From assembly GCA_001730065.1 (NCBI GenBank), contig MDLE01000002.1, forward strand, positions 1-37,367: a DNA stretch of 37,367 nt, written 5' to 3'. This document shows positions 9,568 to 18,214 of the stretch, one piece after another; positions within the stretch are counted from its first letter, which is position 1; each line of letters opens with the position of its first letter. The position numbers were made by a program, and so were the translations under genes. This DNA comes from Rickettsiales bacterium (ex Bugula neritina AB1). Lineage in GTDB: Bacteria; Pseudomonadota; Alphaproteobacteria; CAJXXZ01; UBA1459. The notes below the pieces were generated by a model that was not told the DNA's origin, searched no databases, and saw nothing but the letters and a program-made list of their open reading frames with translations.

Positions 9568-10038
9568 CTATACAACAACTATTCTCATACTTTTTAAAGT
9601 ACCCATAATACATTTTACGGCACCATCAATGTTTTTAACATTTAATTCATTTTGTTTTTTTTTTGCTATTCCTATTACTTGATCTTTAGAAATTTTTACA
9701 AACTCATTTTGTTTAAGATCTTTCATAGAATTAATGGTCTTAATATTTAATATTTCTCTTACGAGATCAGAAGTAGTAGGTATAACTTTAATGTTTATAT
9801 CATATATACTACCTTTATACACAGTAATTTTCACAGGTACCTTGTATTTAATATTTGTTAATTTTTCTATTGCTTTTGTATATTTTTTTGTAAAATCAGC
9901 AATATTAATCTTAAATTGACTTATAGCTCTACTGACAGTTGCTTTATCAAAATCTTTACTGACGGGTAGAAATAATTTAATAGTACCAATAACTTTTTTT
10001 TTAGGTACTAAAACAATATTCTTATTTATTTTACTCAT
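9568..10038 (-). CDS. rplK: 50S ribosomal protein L11, divergent
   Basis: The 156-residue product aligns with L11 along its length: IGTIKLFLPV at the start, VPVKITVYKGS in the middle, and a C-terminal RNA-binding domain ending in IDGAVKCIMGTLKSMRIVV. It sits directly before rplA as expected. The proline-rich N-terminal motif normally reading PxPPVGPALGQ is replaced by DKATVSRAISQ, and the usual KTPP is IPTT. These residues contact the GTPase-associated centre of 23S rRNA and the thiostrepton site. Identity is fairly secure; normal function of the N-domain is in doubt. Confidence 0.88.
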   Translation of the reverse strand: MSKINKNIVLVPKKKVIGTIKLFLPVSKDFDKATVSRAISQFKINIADFTKKYTKAIEKLTNIKYKVPVKITVYKGSIYDINIKVIPTTSDLVREILNIKTINSMKDLKQNEFVKISKDQVIGIAKKKQNELNVKNIDGAVKCIMGTLKSMRIVVV

Positions 10039-10115
10039 TTTATTATTTATTCTAGCATATGTTGTAAGAATATTTTGAAAAAATATATTTTATTTGATAT
10101 TATTTTTAATATAAA

Positions 10116-10364
10116 ATGATAAATATTGATTTAAAAAAAATTCATTATCTTGCTAAAATTGAAATGAAAAATGATATAAATATTGGAAAAATCATTGAAT
10201 TTATTAGTGAGATAGATAATATACAACCTATTGCAAAATATAGTTTTAGACATCCATGGATAAAAAAAATTATTATGGATAAAATTATAGAAGAAGATAT
10301 TTCCAATAATCTAGATAAGACGGCAAATTATAAAGATTATTTTATAGTTCCAAAAATTTTATAA
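10116..10364 (+). CDS. gatC: Asp/Glu-tRNA amidotransferase subunit C
   Basis: GatC is the small subunit of GatCAB, which converts misacylated Glu-tRNA(Gln) and Asp-tRNA(Asn). The 82-residue product has the family's N-terminal helix (KIHYLAKIEM), the internal IIEFISEIDNIQPI segment and the C-terminal DYFIVPKIL, matching the usual YFVVPKVVE-like end. It is about 10-15 residues shorter than typical members. gatA and gatB are not in the window, so the operon is split. It is transcribed divergently from rplK across 77 bp. Confidence 0.82.
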   Translation: MINIDLKKIHYLAKIEMKNDINIGKIIEFISEIDNIQPIAKYSFRHPWIKKIIMDKIIEEDISNNLDKTANYKDYFIVPKIL

Positions 10365-10439
10365 TTACTATATATAAACTAATTTTTAATATATGTAATG
10401 TATATCAAGATAAATAACTTTTATAAAAAACTGATACAC

Positions 10440-10465
10440 TTAATAATTAAATTTAATAATTAAAT
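10440..10465 (+). repeat. 13-bp perfect tandem duplication upstream of rpsG
   Basis: Two perfect copies of ttaataattaaat lie 55-80 bp before rpsG in the 155-bp non-coding gap after gatC. No function is known. Confidence 0.8.
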
Positions 10466-10474
10466 ATTTTGTAT

Positions 10475-10497
10475 TGTTATAGATATTTTTTATAACA
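10475..10497 (+). promoter_or_regulatory. hairpin in the rpsG leader
   Basis: TGTTATA and TATAACA form a 7-bp perfect stem around a 9-nt loop, 23 nt before the rpsG ATG. S7 represses its own operon in other bacteria, so a leader structure is plausible. A chance AT-rich palindrome is equally possible. Confidence 0.3.
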
Positions 10498-10519
10498 TTA
10501 TGTTAATATTATATATAAA

Positions 10520-11005
10520 ATGCGTAGAAAAAGAGTTTTAAGTAGTCATAAAAGAAGAACACCTGATATAAAATATCAAAGTGAATCAATTGGAAAATTT
10601 ATAAATATGTTAATGATTGGTGGGAATAAAAATACTATAGAAAAATTTGTATATCCTGCTTTAGATAAGATTTCATCAGAACTAAAAGAGACAAATACTG
10701 TATTAGTTTTTGAAAAAATAATTGATAATATTTCTCCTAGTCATGAATTAAGATATAGACGTGTTGGAAGTTCTAATTATGGTATTCCTAAAGAAATCAA
10801 AAATAATAATAGAAAAGTATTTAAAGGTGTAAAAATCTTAATAGATGCTATTAGAAAAATATCTGGAAAAAGTCTATATGATAAAGTTTATAAAATCTTA
10901 ATAGATACTTATCATAATACTGGTGAAGCTGTAAAAATAAAAAATCAGCAGATGTCTAATGTAAATAGTAATTTTGCTAATGCTCATTTTAGATGGGGTA
11001 AATAG
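10520..11005 (+). CDS. rpsG: 30S ribosomal protein S7
   Basis: S7 binds the 3' major domain of 16S rRNA and organises the small-subunit head. The 161-residue product begins MRRKRVLSSHKRRTPDIKY and keeps IGKFINMLMIGGNKNTIEKFVY, ELRYRRVGSSNYGIP and the C-terminal NFANAHFRW, all family signatures. It is followed after 3 nt by fusA, so the rpsG-fusA part of the str operon persists while rpsL and tuf are not adjacent. Confidence 0.95.
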   Translation: MRRKRVLSSHKRRTPDIKYQSESIGKFINMLMIGGNKNTIEKFVYPALDKISSELKETNTVLVFEKIIDNISPSHELRYRRVGSSNYGIPKEIKNNNRKVFKGVKILIDAIRKISGKSLYDKVYKILIDTYHNTGEAVKIKNQQMSNVNSNFANAHFRWGK

Positions 11006-11008
11006 GTT

Positions 11009-13177
11009 ATGAAATTCATAGATGAATCTTTCGATTTTCTAACAGAAAAAAATTTAAAAAATATACCAAGAGAAGATTTATTTCTTTTGTTTTATAGAAA
11101 TATTGGAATTTGTGCTCATATTGATGCAGGAAAAACTACTGCTAGTGAAAGAATATTATATTATTGTGGTGCAACTTATAAAATAGGTGAAGTACATGAT
11201 GGTGCAGCCGTAATGGATTATATGACCCAAGAACAAGAACGTGGTATTACTATTACATCTGCAGCAATTCAATGTAAATGGACCTTAAAAGATAAAAAAT
11301 ATGTGATTAATTTAATAGATACACCAGGACATGTAGATTTCACAATGGAAGTACAAAGATCTTTGAGGGTGTTAGATGGAGCAGTAGTACTTATTGGATG
11401 TGTAGAAGGTGTAGAACCACAAACAAAAACTGTATGGAACCAAGCAGAAGATTATAAGGTACCTCGTATAATTTTTGTAAATAAAATGGATAGAATTGGT
11501 GCAGATTTTGAAAAAGCTTTAATTAGTATTCAAAACAAACTTACAAATAATTATGTTGTATTAAATATTCCTGTAGGTGCAGAAGGAGATTTTAGTGGTG
11601 TAATTGATTTAATCACTATGAAATATTGTTTTTGGGATAGTGATGAGAAAGCAAAAGAATACCAAGTTTTAGATATACCTGATAATATGAAAGAAATCGC
11701 AAATAAATATCGTATTAAGTTATTAGATACATTAATGGTTTATGATGATGAACTAACGGAGAAATATATTAGTGGTGAAGAATTACCAAAAGAATATATA
11801 AGATCTTTAGTACGTAAACTAACAATTGATAATAAAATCATACCTGTTTTGTTTGGTTCCGCCTTTAAAAATAAAGGTATTCATCAGCTTCTTGATGCGG
11901 TAGTGTTTTATTTGCCTTCACCTCTTGATAGAAGCGAAATCATAGGTTTTTCTAAAGAAACAGGTGAAAATGTAAAAATTGTACCTACCATTAATAGTAA
12001 TTTTGCAGGTTTAGTATTTAAAATTGTAACAGATATTCATTTAGGTAATTTAAATTTTATTCGTATATATTCTGGTAGTTTAAAAAAAGGTGATGTTATT
12101 TATAATGTTAAAACTGGTGAAAAATATAAAATAGGACGTATGATCCGTATGCGTTCTAAAGATAAAGAAGATATTGAAGTAGGATATGCGGGAGATATTA
12201 TTGTGGTACCAGGATGTCCTTCTATGTTTACGGGTTGTAGTTTAAGTGGTGAAAAAAAAGTATTTTTAGAACCTATTAAATTTCCAAAACCTGTTATATC
12301 TCAAAAAATTGAACCTATTACTAAAGAAGATTCAAATAAATTAGCAACAGCTTTGTCAAAATTATTAAATGAAGACCCTTCTTTATCTACAGAGTATGAT
12401 GAAGAATCAAATAGCACAGTGCTTTGTGGTATGGGTGAGTTACATTTAGAAATTATTGTAGATCGTCTTAAACGCGAACATGGTGTAAATTTAAATATAT
12501 CCCCTCCAGAGGTAAATTATCGTGAATATTTAAATAAAGAAAAAGGATCTTTTGAATATACACATAAAAAACAAAGTGGTGGTGCTGGTGAATTTGCAGT
12601 TGTGTGTTTTGATATAGAACGTATAGAACCTGAAAAAGAATTAGAATTTGTAAATAAAATACGTGGTGGTGCTATAGATAGTGGTTATATTACAGGTACT
12701 ATTAGTGTAGAATCAGGTATAAAAAACGCCCTTAAACAAGGTCCTAATGCTAAATATCCTGTGATGGGTATAAGAGTAACTTTAAAAGATGGAGCAATGC
12801 ATCCTGTTGATTCAAGTAACTTTGCCTTTTATCGTGCATCTGAATATTGTATACGTGAAGCACTAAATGAACTAGGCACACACTTGTTAGAACCAATAGC
12901 AGAAGTAGAAGTATCTTGTCCTACAGAGTTTATTGGAGATGTACAAGGAGATATGAATCGTCGCAGAGGACGTGTTATGCAACAAGAAAATAAAAGTGAT
13001 ACGGAATCAATTCTTGTATTTGAAGTGCCAGTAGCAGAAATGTTTAATTATATCATGTCTTTAAGGGCTTTAACTCGAGGAACAGGTAATTATGTAATGA
13101 AAGTTAAGAGTGATTTAGTACAAGTTCCACCCCACAAAGAAAAAGATATTACAAAAAAAAGAAGTAATTTTAAATAA
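11009..13177 (+). CDS. fusA: elongation factor G
   Basis: EF-G is the GTPase that drives ribosomal translocation and, with RRF, recycling. The 722-residue product has G1 AHIDAGKTT, the switch regions (RGITITSAAI, DTPGHVDF), NKMDR and the domain IV-V signatures GGGAIDSGYITG and GRVMQQENKS. It is well conserved compared with neighbouring ribosomal proteins. The N-terminus carries about 20 more residues before NIGICAHIDAG than usual, and no later Met would still include G1. It is co-transcribed with rpsG. Confidence 0.97.
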   Translation: MKFIDESFDFLTEKNLKNIPREDLFLLFYRNIGICAHIDAGKTTASERILYYCGATYKIGEVHDGAAVMDYMTQEQERGITITSAAIQCKWTLKDKKYVINLIDTPGHVDFTMEVQRSLRVLDGAVVLIGCVEGVEPQTKTVWNQAEDYKVPRIIFVNKMDRIGADFEKALISIQNKLTNNYVVLNIPVGAEGDFSGVIDLITMKYCFWDSDEKAKEYQVLDIPDNMKEIANKYRIKLLDTLMVYDDELTEKYISGEELPKEYIRSLVRKLTIDNKIIPVLFGSAFKNKGIHQLLDAVVFYLPSPLDRSEIIGFSKETGENVKIVPTINSNFAGLVFKIVTDIHLGNLNFIRIYSGSLKKGDVIYNVKTGEKYKIGRMIRMRSKDKEDIEVGYAGDIIVVPGCPSMFTGCSLSGEKKVFLEPIKFPKPVISQKIEPITKEDSNKLATALSKLLNEDPSLSTEYDEESNSTVLCGMGELHLEIIVDRLKREHGVNLNISPPEVNYREYLNKEKGSFEYTHKKQSGGAGEFAVVCFDIERIEPEKELEFVNKIRGGAIDSGYITGTISVESGIKNALKQGPNAKYPVMGIRVTLKDGAMHPVDSSNFAFYRASEYCIREALNELGTHLLEPIAEVEVSCPTEFIGDVQGDMNRRRGRVMQQENKSDTESILVFEVPVAEMFNYIMSLRALTRGTGNYVMKVKSDLVQVPPHKEKDITKKRSNFK

Positions 13178-13271
13178 AATAAATTATTTATCTATGCCTA
13201 TTTTTTATAAATCATAGGTTATTTATTCTTTAAAATAATAATATGAAATATTTTTATTTAAAGGAGATATT

Positions 13272-14141
13272 ATGAGTATAAAAAATCAAATATATGAAAA
13301 AAAATCTATTTCTAATTACGACGAAAATAATCTATTAATAGAAAAAAATAGTACCACTTATAGTAGTGAGGAAATAACACCAGGGTCACTAAAAGAGTTT
13401 TTCACTAGAGTTGTAATTCAGAAACCTACAGATTTACAAATTTACTGGAATAATGATCAATATGAAATAAAATGGCGTAAAGATATGGAAGAAATAGAAG
13501 AAACAGATGCGGAAATAAATATTTCTCATATTCCTTTGAAGGAAATGGTAGCAAATCCAAAAGTTTCTATTAGATTTTTAAATAGTTCATCACATATGGA
13601 TGTTAAGGCGTTTATTTTTGAGCGTATTAAAAATAGATTTACGGAAGAAGAAAATCGTTGTTTTTTATTTGGAAATGGTGAAAAAGAAATACATGGTATT
13701 TTACATAATATGTATTTCGACACAATAAAAAAAGTTTCTTTAGAAAAAAGTAAAAATATTATTATGGCTCTCCTAGAAATGGAACATAAATTACCTAATG
13801 TATATAAAAATGATGCTTCTTGGATTATGAGTAGAAGTTTTCTTTTAGATTTAGAATCATATGCTTATAGTAAAGAAAATAACTTTAATCTTCTTAAAGA
13901 TGGTTTAAATTATACACTTTTTGGAAGAAAAATATTTATATTTGATGATAATAGTTATAATAAAGATAAAAATTATGCTTCATGTATTTTAATTCATAAA
14001 GGCGCATATGTAGTTATGGAGACGAATATTACTATGATGGAAAATCCTTATTTTTCACCTCCTGATGTACAATTAGTATATAGGAAATACGTAGGTGGAG
14101 GAGTTGTAGTGAAGGAAGCAATAGTATTTCTTACAAAGTAA
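13272..14141 (+). CDS. GTA-like HK97-fold major capsid protein lacking scaffold domain
   Basis: The product resembles the HK97-family major capsid protein, especially gene 5 of the Rhodobacter gene transfer agent. The order of signatures matches. LNSSSHMDVKAFIFERIKNRF is followed by EENRCFLFGNGEKEIHGIL (family: AFxxGDGxxxPxGIL). Then come DASWIMSRSFLLDL, LFGRKIFIFDD and a C-terminal VGGGVVVKEAIVFLTK that parallels the GTA ending VGGGV...AI.LLK. At 289 residues it is about the size of a processed capsid protein; the N-terminal ~100-residue scaffold region usually removed by the prohead protease is absent. AAGGAG lies 8 nt before the ATG, an unusually clear ribosome site for this window. Whether particles form cannot be told. 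Confidence 0.8.
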   Translation: MSIKNQIYEKKSISNYDENNLLIEKNSTTYSSEEITPGSLKEFFTRVVIQKPTDLQIYWNNDQYEIKWRKDMEEIEETDAEINISHIPLKEMVANPKVSIRFLNSSSHMDVKAFIFERIKNRFTEEENRCFLFGNGEKEIHGILHNMYFDTIKKVSLEKSKNIIMALLEMEHKLPNVYKNDASWIMSRSFLLDLESYAYSKENNFNLLKDGLNYTLFGRKIFIFDDNSYNKDKNYASCILIHKGAYVVMETNITMMENPYFSPPDVQLVYRKYVGGGVVVKEAIVFLTK

Positions 14142-14165
14142 AATAGAATATTATATTAAATAAAA

Positions 14166-14254
14166 TTCACTAAAAGTATTCCTAAGATCAACATAGGTTT
14201 TACTTATAAGTTTTTCACCAAAAGTATTCCTAATATTCCTAAGATCACCGTAGG
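14166..14254. repeat. imperfect direct repeat at the 3' end of the small membrane protein gene
   Basis: The segments at 14166-14197 and 14214-14254 share ttcac(t/c)aaaagtattccta and aagatca(a/c)c(a/g)tagg. The second carries an extra 9-bp attcctaat. On the minus strand both encode a hydrophobic ILGILLV-type end. Confidence 0.75.
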
Positions 14255-14578
14255 AACACTTATAATTACTAATAATACCATTAATAATGTTTTAGTTTTC
14301 GGTAAATATGAATTATTTATAAATTCAATATTTGTTATTTTATATAATAAAAAATTTAATAACTTTATTAAAAAAGTAACTTTTATACAAGATATGCTTA
14401 TACATAGCAATATGATACAATATTTTAAGTAAATATTATCAAATTTTTCTGAGAGATTCTTACCAGAATCAGATGTTAAACCAGAACTATATGGATTGTT
14501 TATTTTATTATATTCGTTATTAGAAGTATAAATAATAAAACAATTAAATAGCAAAAATAAAAAACAGTTTTCTTTCAT
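14204..14578 (-). CDS. small membrane protein of unknown function
   Basis: This 124-residue product is not recognised. It has an N-terminal hydrophobic segment (about residues 4-17, possibly a signal peptide), a polar Asn/Ser-rich stretch, then two membrane segments (about 51-78 and 96-120). After the stop, the same frame continues for 15 more codons (down to 14156) with PMLILGILLVNF, a second copy of the C-terminal hydrophobic motif. The 3' end therefore looks like a tandem duplication interrupted by a stop. It lies between the converging capsid gene and rpsB. The layout of signal plus two membrane helices recalls pilin-like VirB2 proteins, but I see no sequence signature for that. Confidence 0.6.
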   Translation of the reverse strand: MKENCFLFLLFNCFIIYTSNNEYNKINNPYSSGLTSDSGKNLSEKFDNIYLKYCIILLCISISCIKVTFLIKLLNFLLYKITNIEFINNSYLPKTKTLLMVLLVIISVPTVILGILGILLVKNL

Positions 14579-14618
14579 ATGTTATTATAATAACATATTT
14601 TATGAGTATAAATTATTA

Positions 14619-15515
14619 TTATTCTTTATCTACAACTTGTTTCTTATCTTTTTTTTCTTCTATTACTTCTTCTACCATTTTTTTTTCAATATTTTTTAAA
14701 GATTGTTTTTTAATATCTAATATTTTTTCTTCTTTGTTTGATTGATTATTTTCATAACCTTGAAAAACACATTTTTTTAATAAATAACAAATTAATTCAA
14801 GAGTTTTAGGAGATTTTATATTAATAGGAACAGGATAAGTTGCACTGTTCATATTTTCATTTACATCCATAAATCCAACAACAGGTATTTTCATTGCCTG
14901 TGCTTCCTTAAGTAATACATAAGATTTAGGATTGATAATTGTTACTACTGCGTTTGGTAAATCATACATATTTGTAATACCAGAAATATATTTTCTAGAA
15001 CGTTCAATTTTTTTTTCAAAAACACTTTTTTCTTTTTTATTAGCAAAATAAATATTTTGTACATTCTTTACTTTATTATGTTTTTTTAAAATTTCACCAA
15101 AATTTGTAAAAGAACCTGGATCCCATCTTCCTATAATATAAAATTGATTACATTCTATAGCTGTATTTTTTATCATTTCACCAAATTCATTATCTTCAGG
15201 AAAAAAAAATAAAACTTTTCCATCATTTGCAATAATATTACAAACTATATTTAAAGCATTTTGTAAATATTGTAATATCTTATTTAAGTTAATAATATTA
15301 CAACCATGTTTTTTTGTAACAATTATTTTTTGTTTTTTTACACTAGCATGCAAATTAGAGTCACCAAAATGACTACTTGTATTTATTAATGTTTTAAGAA
15401 ACTCTTTAATCTCTTCATTATCTTCAGGATTTTTTAATAAATTAAATGTAATAGTTTTTTTAGTTTTTTTTTTATCTACTATATCTTTACTTTTTTGTGG
15501 GTTTACTTCTGTCAT
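14619..15515 (-). CDS. rpsB: 30S ribosomal protein S2
   Basis: S2 is the last protein to join the small subunit. The product (298 residues from MTEVNPQ) keeps the family core: SSHFGDSN near the start, then GRWDPGSFTNF, NMYDLPNAVVTIINP, EAQAMKIPVVGFMDVN and YPVPINIKSPKTLELICYLL. It has a Lys-rich N-terminal extension of about 40 residues and a charged C-terminal tail of about 45. Two earlier in-frame Met codons (15557, 15536) exist, but the residues there look like leader sequence. tsf, the usual partner, is absent. It is divergent but complete. Confidence 0.88.
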   Translation of the reverse strand: MTEVNPQKSKDIVDKKKTKKTITFNLLKNPEDNEEIKEFLKTLINTSSHFGDSNLHASVKKQKIIVTKKHGCNIINLNKILQYLQNALNIVCNIIANDGKVLFFFPEDNEFGEMIKNTAIECNQFYIIGRWDPGSFTNFGEILKKHNKVKNVQNIYFANKKEKSVFEKKIERSRKYISGITNMYDLPNAVVTIINPKSYVLLKEAQAMKIPVVGFMDVNENMNSATYPVPINIKSPKTLELICYLLKKCVFQGYENNQSNKEEKILDIKKQSLKNIEKKMVEEVIEEKKDKKQVVDKE

Positions 15516-15833
15516 TATCTTTATGTATTCTAACATAAATACACAAAATGTACACATGTATGATAAAAAATTTTGCTTTATATTTATATATTCATTGATT
15601 TTATGTTAATATAAAAATTTTGATTATAATTCATTTATTAAAAATATTCAATCTTTTTTTGGATAGATATCAAGAAGAAAATAATATTTATAGAATAATT
15701 AATTGATAAATATCCATTAATGGGTGAACATCAAAAACAAAATATTAATAATAAAATAATTTATAGAGTAAATACCATCATAAAAAAATTAAATGATTTT
15801 AAAAATTTTAACCTTTTATTTATTTTATTCTAA
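15516..15833. other. non-coding gap between tgt and rpsB with degenerate 60-bp repeats
   Basis: There is no reading frame of note. Two degenerate copies of a ~60-bp segment start near 15660 and 15720. Both contain atcaa(g/a)aa... and ttatag and end in (t)acca or atcca. The first is bounded by an imperfect inverted repeat (tggata..gatatc against gata..tatcca, 10 of 12 pairs). On the minus strand this would lie in the rpsB leader. It may be a structured leader or gene debris. Confidence 0.4.
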
Positions 15834-16982
15834 TTAATTACACCATTTTTTTTTTACAATATTAAAAGTATTATTTTCTATTCCTTCACGTATTTCTTTC
15901 ATCATTCTATTCATTCTAAATATATTATGATGAACAATTGCATTAATTACGATAATTTCATTAATTTTCAATAAATAATAAAGATAACTCCTAGAATAGT
16001 ACTTACAAGTATTACATAAACAAGATGTGTCGATAGGTGCTTGATCATATTTATATTTTTTATTATTTAAATTAATAAAATCTTTTCCTTCACTTTTATA
16101 AGAAAGAAGAGCTGCTCCATGCCTTCCTATACGAGTAGCATGCACACAATCAAAAGAATCAATACCATATTTAACCATATTAAATATATCATCCGTTTCA
16201 CCAATACCTAATAAATGAATGAATTTTTTTTCACCATTATTTAGTAAAGCTGCTGTATATGCAACTGTATTATACATTTCTTCTTTTGTTTTACCAAGAG
16301 AACCACCAATACAATAACCAAAGAAACCATTGTTTTTTAAAAAATTACAACTTTCATCTCTAAGATCTTTATAAATACCACCTTGAGCAACACCCATTAA
16401 ACCTTGATAAGATAATTTTATTTTTTCAAATTCTTTATAGCTACGTAACTCCCAACGATGAGATCTACGCATAGAAGATCTTGTGTCATAATAATCATAA
16501 TGAGAAGGTGTACATTCATCAAAAGCAACAACTAAATCCACACCACAATCTACTTGTGTTTGTACAGATAATTCAGGTGTTAATAATATTTTTTGATTTT
16601 TATTATTTATAAATTCACAACCTGTTTCATAAATCTTTATTTTATTTAAAGGTTTTTTTTTTATACCTTTAATTTCATCTACTACCCCTCCATTACCTAA
16701 ACTAAAAATTTGAAAACCACCTGAATCCATTAATAAAGGTTTAGAGATTCCCATAAATTTATGTAATCCTCCAAAATTTTTTATATCTTTACTATAAGGT
16801 AAAAGATGAAAAGTATTTGCAAGTACCATTTGTGTATCATTTAAATCCCAACTAGTTACACCTTTAATAGCTGCTTTTGTACCACAAAAAATGAAGTTAG
16901 GTGTTAATACATTACCATGATTGGTTTTTAACACACCAATTCTTCCATGTAAGTTTTTTTTTAATATTTCAAAATTTAACAT
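15834..16982 (-). CDS. tgt: queuine/preQ1 tRNA-ribosyltransferase
   Basis: Tgt exchanges guanine-34 for a 7-deazaguanine in GUN-anticodon tRNAs. The 382-residue product has the normal length. It contains LANTFHLL, LLMDSGGFQIFSLG with the catalytic Asp of the base pocket, VAFDECTP, GVAQGGIYKDLR and GIGETDDIFNMV. The zinc site CLCNTCKYY is present with a His downstream. All catalytic features are intact. Its start overlaps the trmB end by 7 bp, so the two are translationally coupled. No queuosine-pathway genes are nearby, so the substrate is probably salvaged from the host; that is inference. Confidence 0.97.
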   Translation of the reverse strand: MLNFEILKKNLHGRIGVLKTNHGNVLTPNFIFCGTKAAIKGVTSWDLNDTQMVLANTFHLLPYSKDIKNFGGLHKFMGISKPLLMDSGGFQIFSLGNGGVVDEIKGIKKKPLNKIKIYETGCEFINNKNQKILLTPELSVQTQVDCGVDLVVAFDECTPSHYDYYDTRSSMRRSHRWELRSYKEFEKIKLSYQGLMGVAQGGIYKDLRDESCNFLKNNGFFGYCIGGSLGKTKEEMYNTVAYTAALLNNGEKKFIHLLGIGETDDIFNMVKYGIDSFDCVHATRIGRHGAALLSYKSEGKDFINLNNKKYKYDQAPIDTSCLCNTCKYYSRSYLYYLLKINEIIVINAIVHHNIFRMNRMMKEIREGIENNTFNIVKKKWCN

Positions 16983-17593
16983 GTTTTTGTCCCCATAAAA
17001 TAATTACATAATATTTCTTTTTTTTGCGCCTTTTCTCCATATCTTGATAAAACAAATGGAGCATCTTTTCCTAAACAACGAAATATATAATTAATTTGAT
17101 AATTATATTCTTTAAAAATATTTAAAACATCTTCAAAATAATCTTTATGATCAGAAGAAAATAATATTTTCCCACTAATTTTTAATTTTTTATCTAATAT
17201 TTTAGCAAAACTTTCATTAATTAAACGACGTTTTTTTTGTTTTTTTTTAGGCCATGGATCAGGAAAAAAAATATATATTTGAGAAAAAAACTTTTCTGAT
17301 ATTTTTTCTAATAATTCCCGTACATCCATTTCATATATATATAAGTTCTTTAATTGATTTTTCTCTATTCCTTTAAGTACTTTATTTATACCATTTTTAT
17401 AAACATCTACACCTAAATAACAAATCTCTTTATTTAAAATACTATTATTTAATAACATTTCCCCATTACCAAATCCAATTTCTAAATGATAATTTTTAAA
17501 ATCTAAAGATGGTAAATTTTTCACTAAAAAATCAGAAGATATTTCTTTTTGTTGACGGTTTTTTCTACGGCCATAGCTTCTTATAAAATACAT
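16976..17593 (-). CDS. trmB: tRNA (guanine-N7)-methyltransferase
   Basis: TrmB methylates G46 in the variable loop of tRNAs using S-adenosylmethionine. The 205-residue product starts near RSYGRRKNRQ. It has the SAM-binding motif LEIGFGNGEML, the downstream YLGVDVY acidic motif and the diagnostic FPDPWPKKKQKKRRLIN. It is a normal-sized family member, first in a minus-strand unit with tgt. Confidence 0.96.
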   Translation of the reverse strand: MYFIRSYGRRKNRQQKEISSDFLVKNLPSLDFKNYHLEIGFGNGEMLLNNSILNKEICYLGVDVYKNGINKVLKGIEKNQLKNLYIYEMDVRELLEKISEKFFSQIYIFFPDPWPKKKQKKRRLINESFAKILDKKLKISGKILFSSDHKDYFEDVLNIFKEYNYQINYIFRCLGKDAPFVLSRYGEKAQKKEILCNYFMGTKTC

Positions 17594-17707
17594 TATGAAT
17601 TAATTATATAATTTTTTACAAAAATTATGATAATTCTTACAAGAATATTATTTTTAATTAGCTTTAATTTTTAAATATTTTTTTGTTTTTTCCTCCAATA
17701 TATTAAT

Positions 17708-18214
17708 ATGAATACAATTATTAAATTTCATCGGGAAGAAGATATTTTTTCATTATTTAATTTAGAAGAAATTTGTAAAGAATTATTAATACCTGAAAAA
17801 CTCCTAAAAGAGTATATAAAAATTGCCGAAAACTTATTGGAAACAAAATTAAAGTTTATTTTTCAAAAAGTTATAGTAAGTTATTACACAAACTACTCTA
17901 CTACAACATTACCATTTTTACCATTCATGAAAATAATATCTATAAAAAATATATCAGAAGAAGAAATAACAAAATATAAAATAAATTATAAAAATAATAT
18001 AATTGAGATACTAGAAAAACATGATGCTTATATAATTGAATATTTATGTGGATATGATTTAAAAAATTTTTGTGATAATAATCCTATAATATTATGGATA
18101 ATAAAAAACTATATTAAACATTTAGTACATAAAAAACCTATTACCAATAACACTATTACAGAAGAGGCTTTATTGTATATAAAAAATAAATATAACATAT
18201 TAGGTATAAAATGA
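17708..18214 (+). CDS. GTA-like head-tail connector (gp6/phiE125 gp8 type)
   Basis: The 168-residue product follows the pattern of phage gp6-like connectors such as GTA gene 6. An N-terminal helical part resembles KELLIPEKLLKEYIKIAENLLETKL. A beta segment ending in LPFLPFMKIISIKNI corresponds to the family's LPxxPVxxIxxI. A late AYIIEYLCGYDL (family: xVxFxAGL) precedes a long helix WIIKNYIKHLVHKKP. It is the next plus-strand gene after the capsid gene, with four minus-strand genes between them, and overlaps the following gene by 4 bp (ATGA). The match is to a pattern, so the call is moderate. Confidence 0.55.
   Translation: MNTIIKFHREEDIFSLFNLEEICKELLIPEKLLKEYIKIAENLLETKLKFIFQKVIVSYYTNYSTTTLPFLPFMKIISIKNISEEEITKYKINYKNNIIEILEKHDAYIIEYLCGYDLKNFCDNNPIILWIIKNYIKHLVHKKPITNNTITEEALLYIKNKYNILGIK

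Noticed and set aside
9078-9919. Plus-strand frames opposite rplA and rplK
   Set aside because: They are shadows; the minus-strand products are recognisable ribosomal proteins.
13186-13225. Imperfect palindrome after fusA considered as a terminator
   Set aside because: Only CTATG/CATAG pairs well, the outer pairing is interrupted, and no clean T-run follows.
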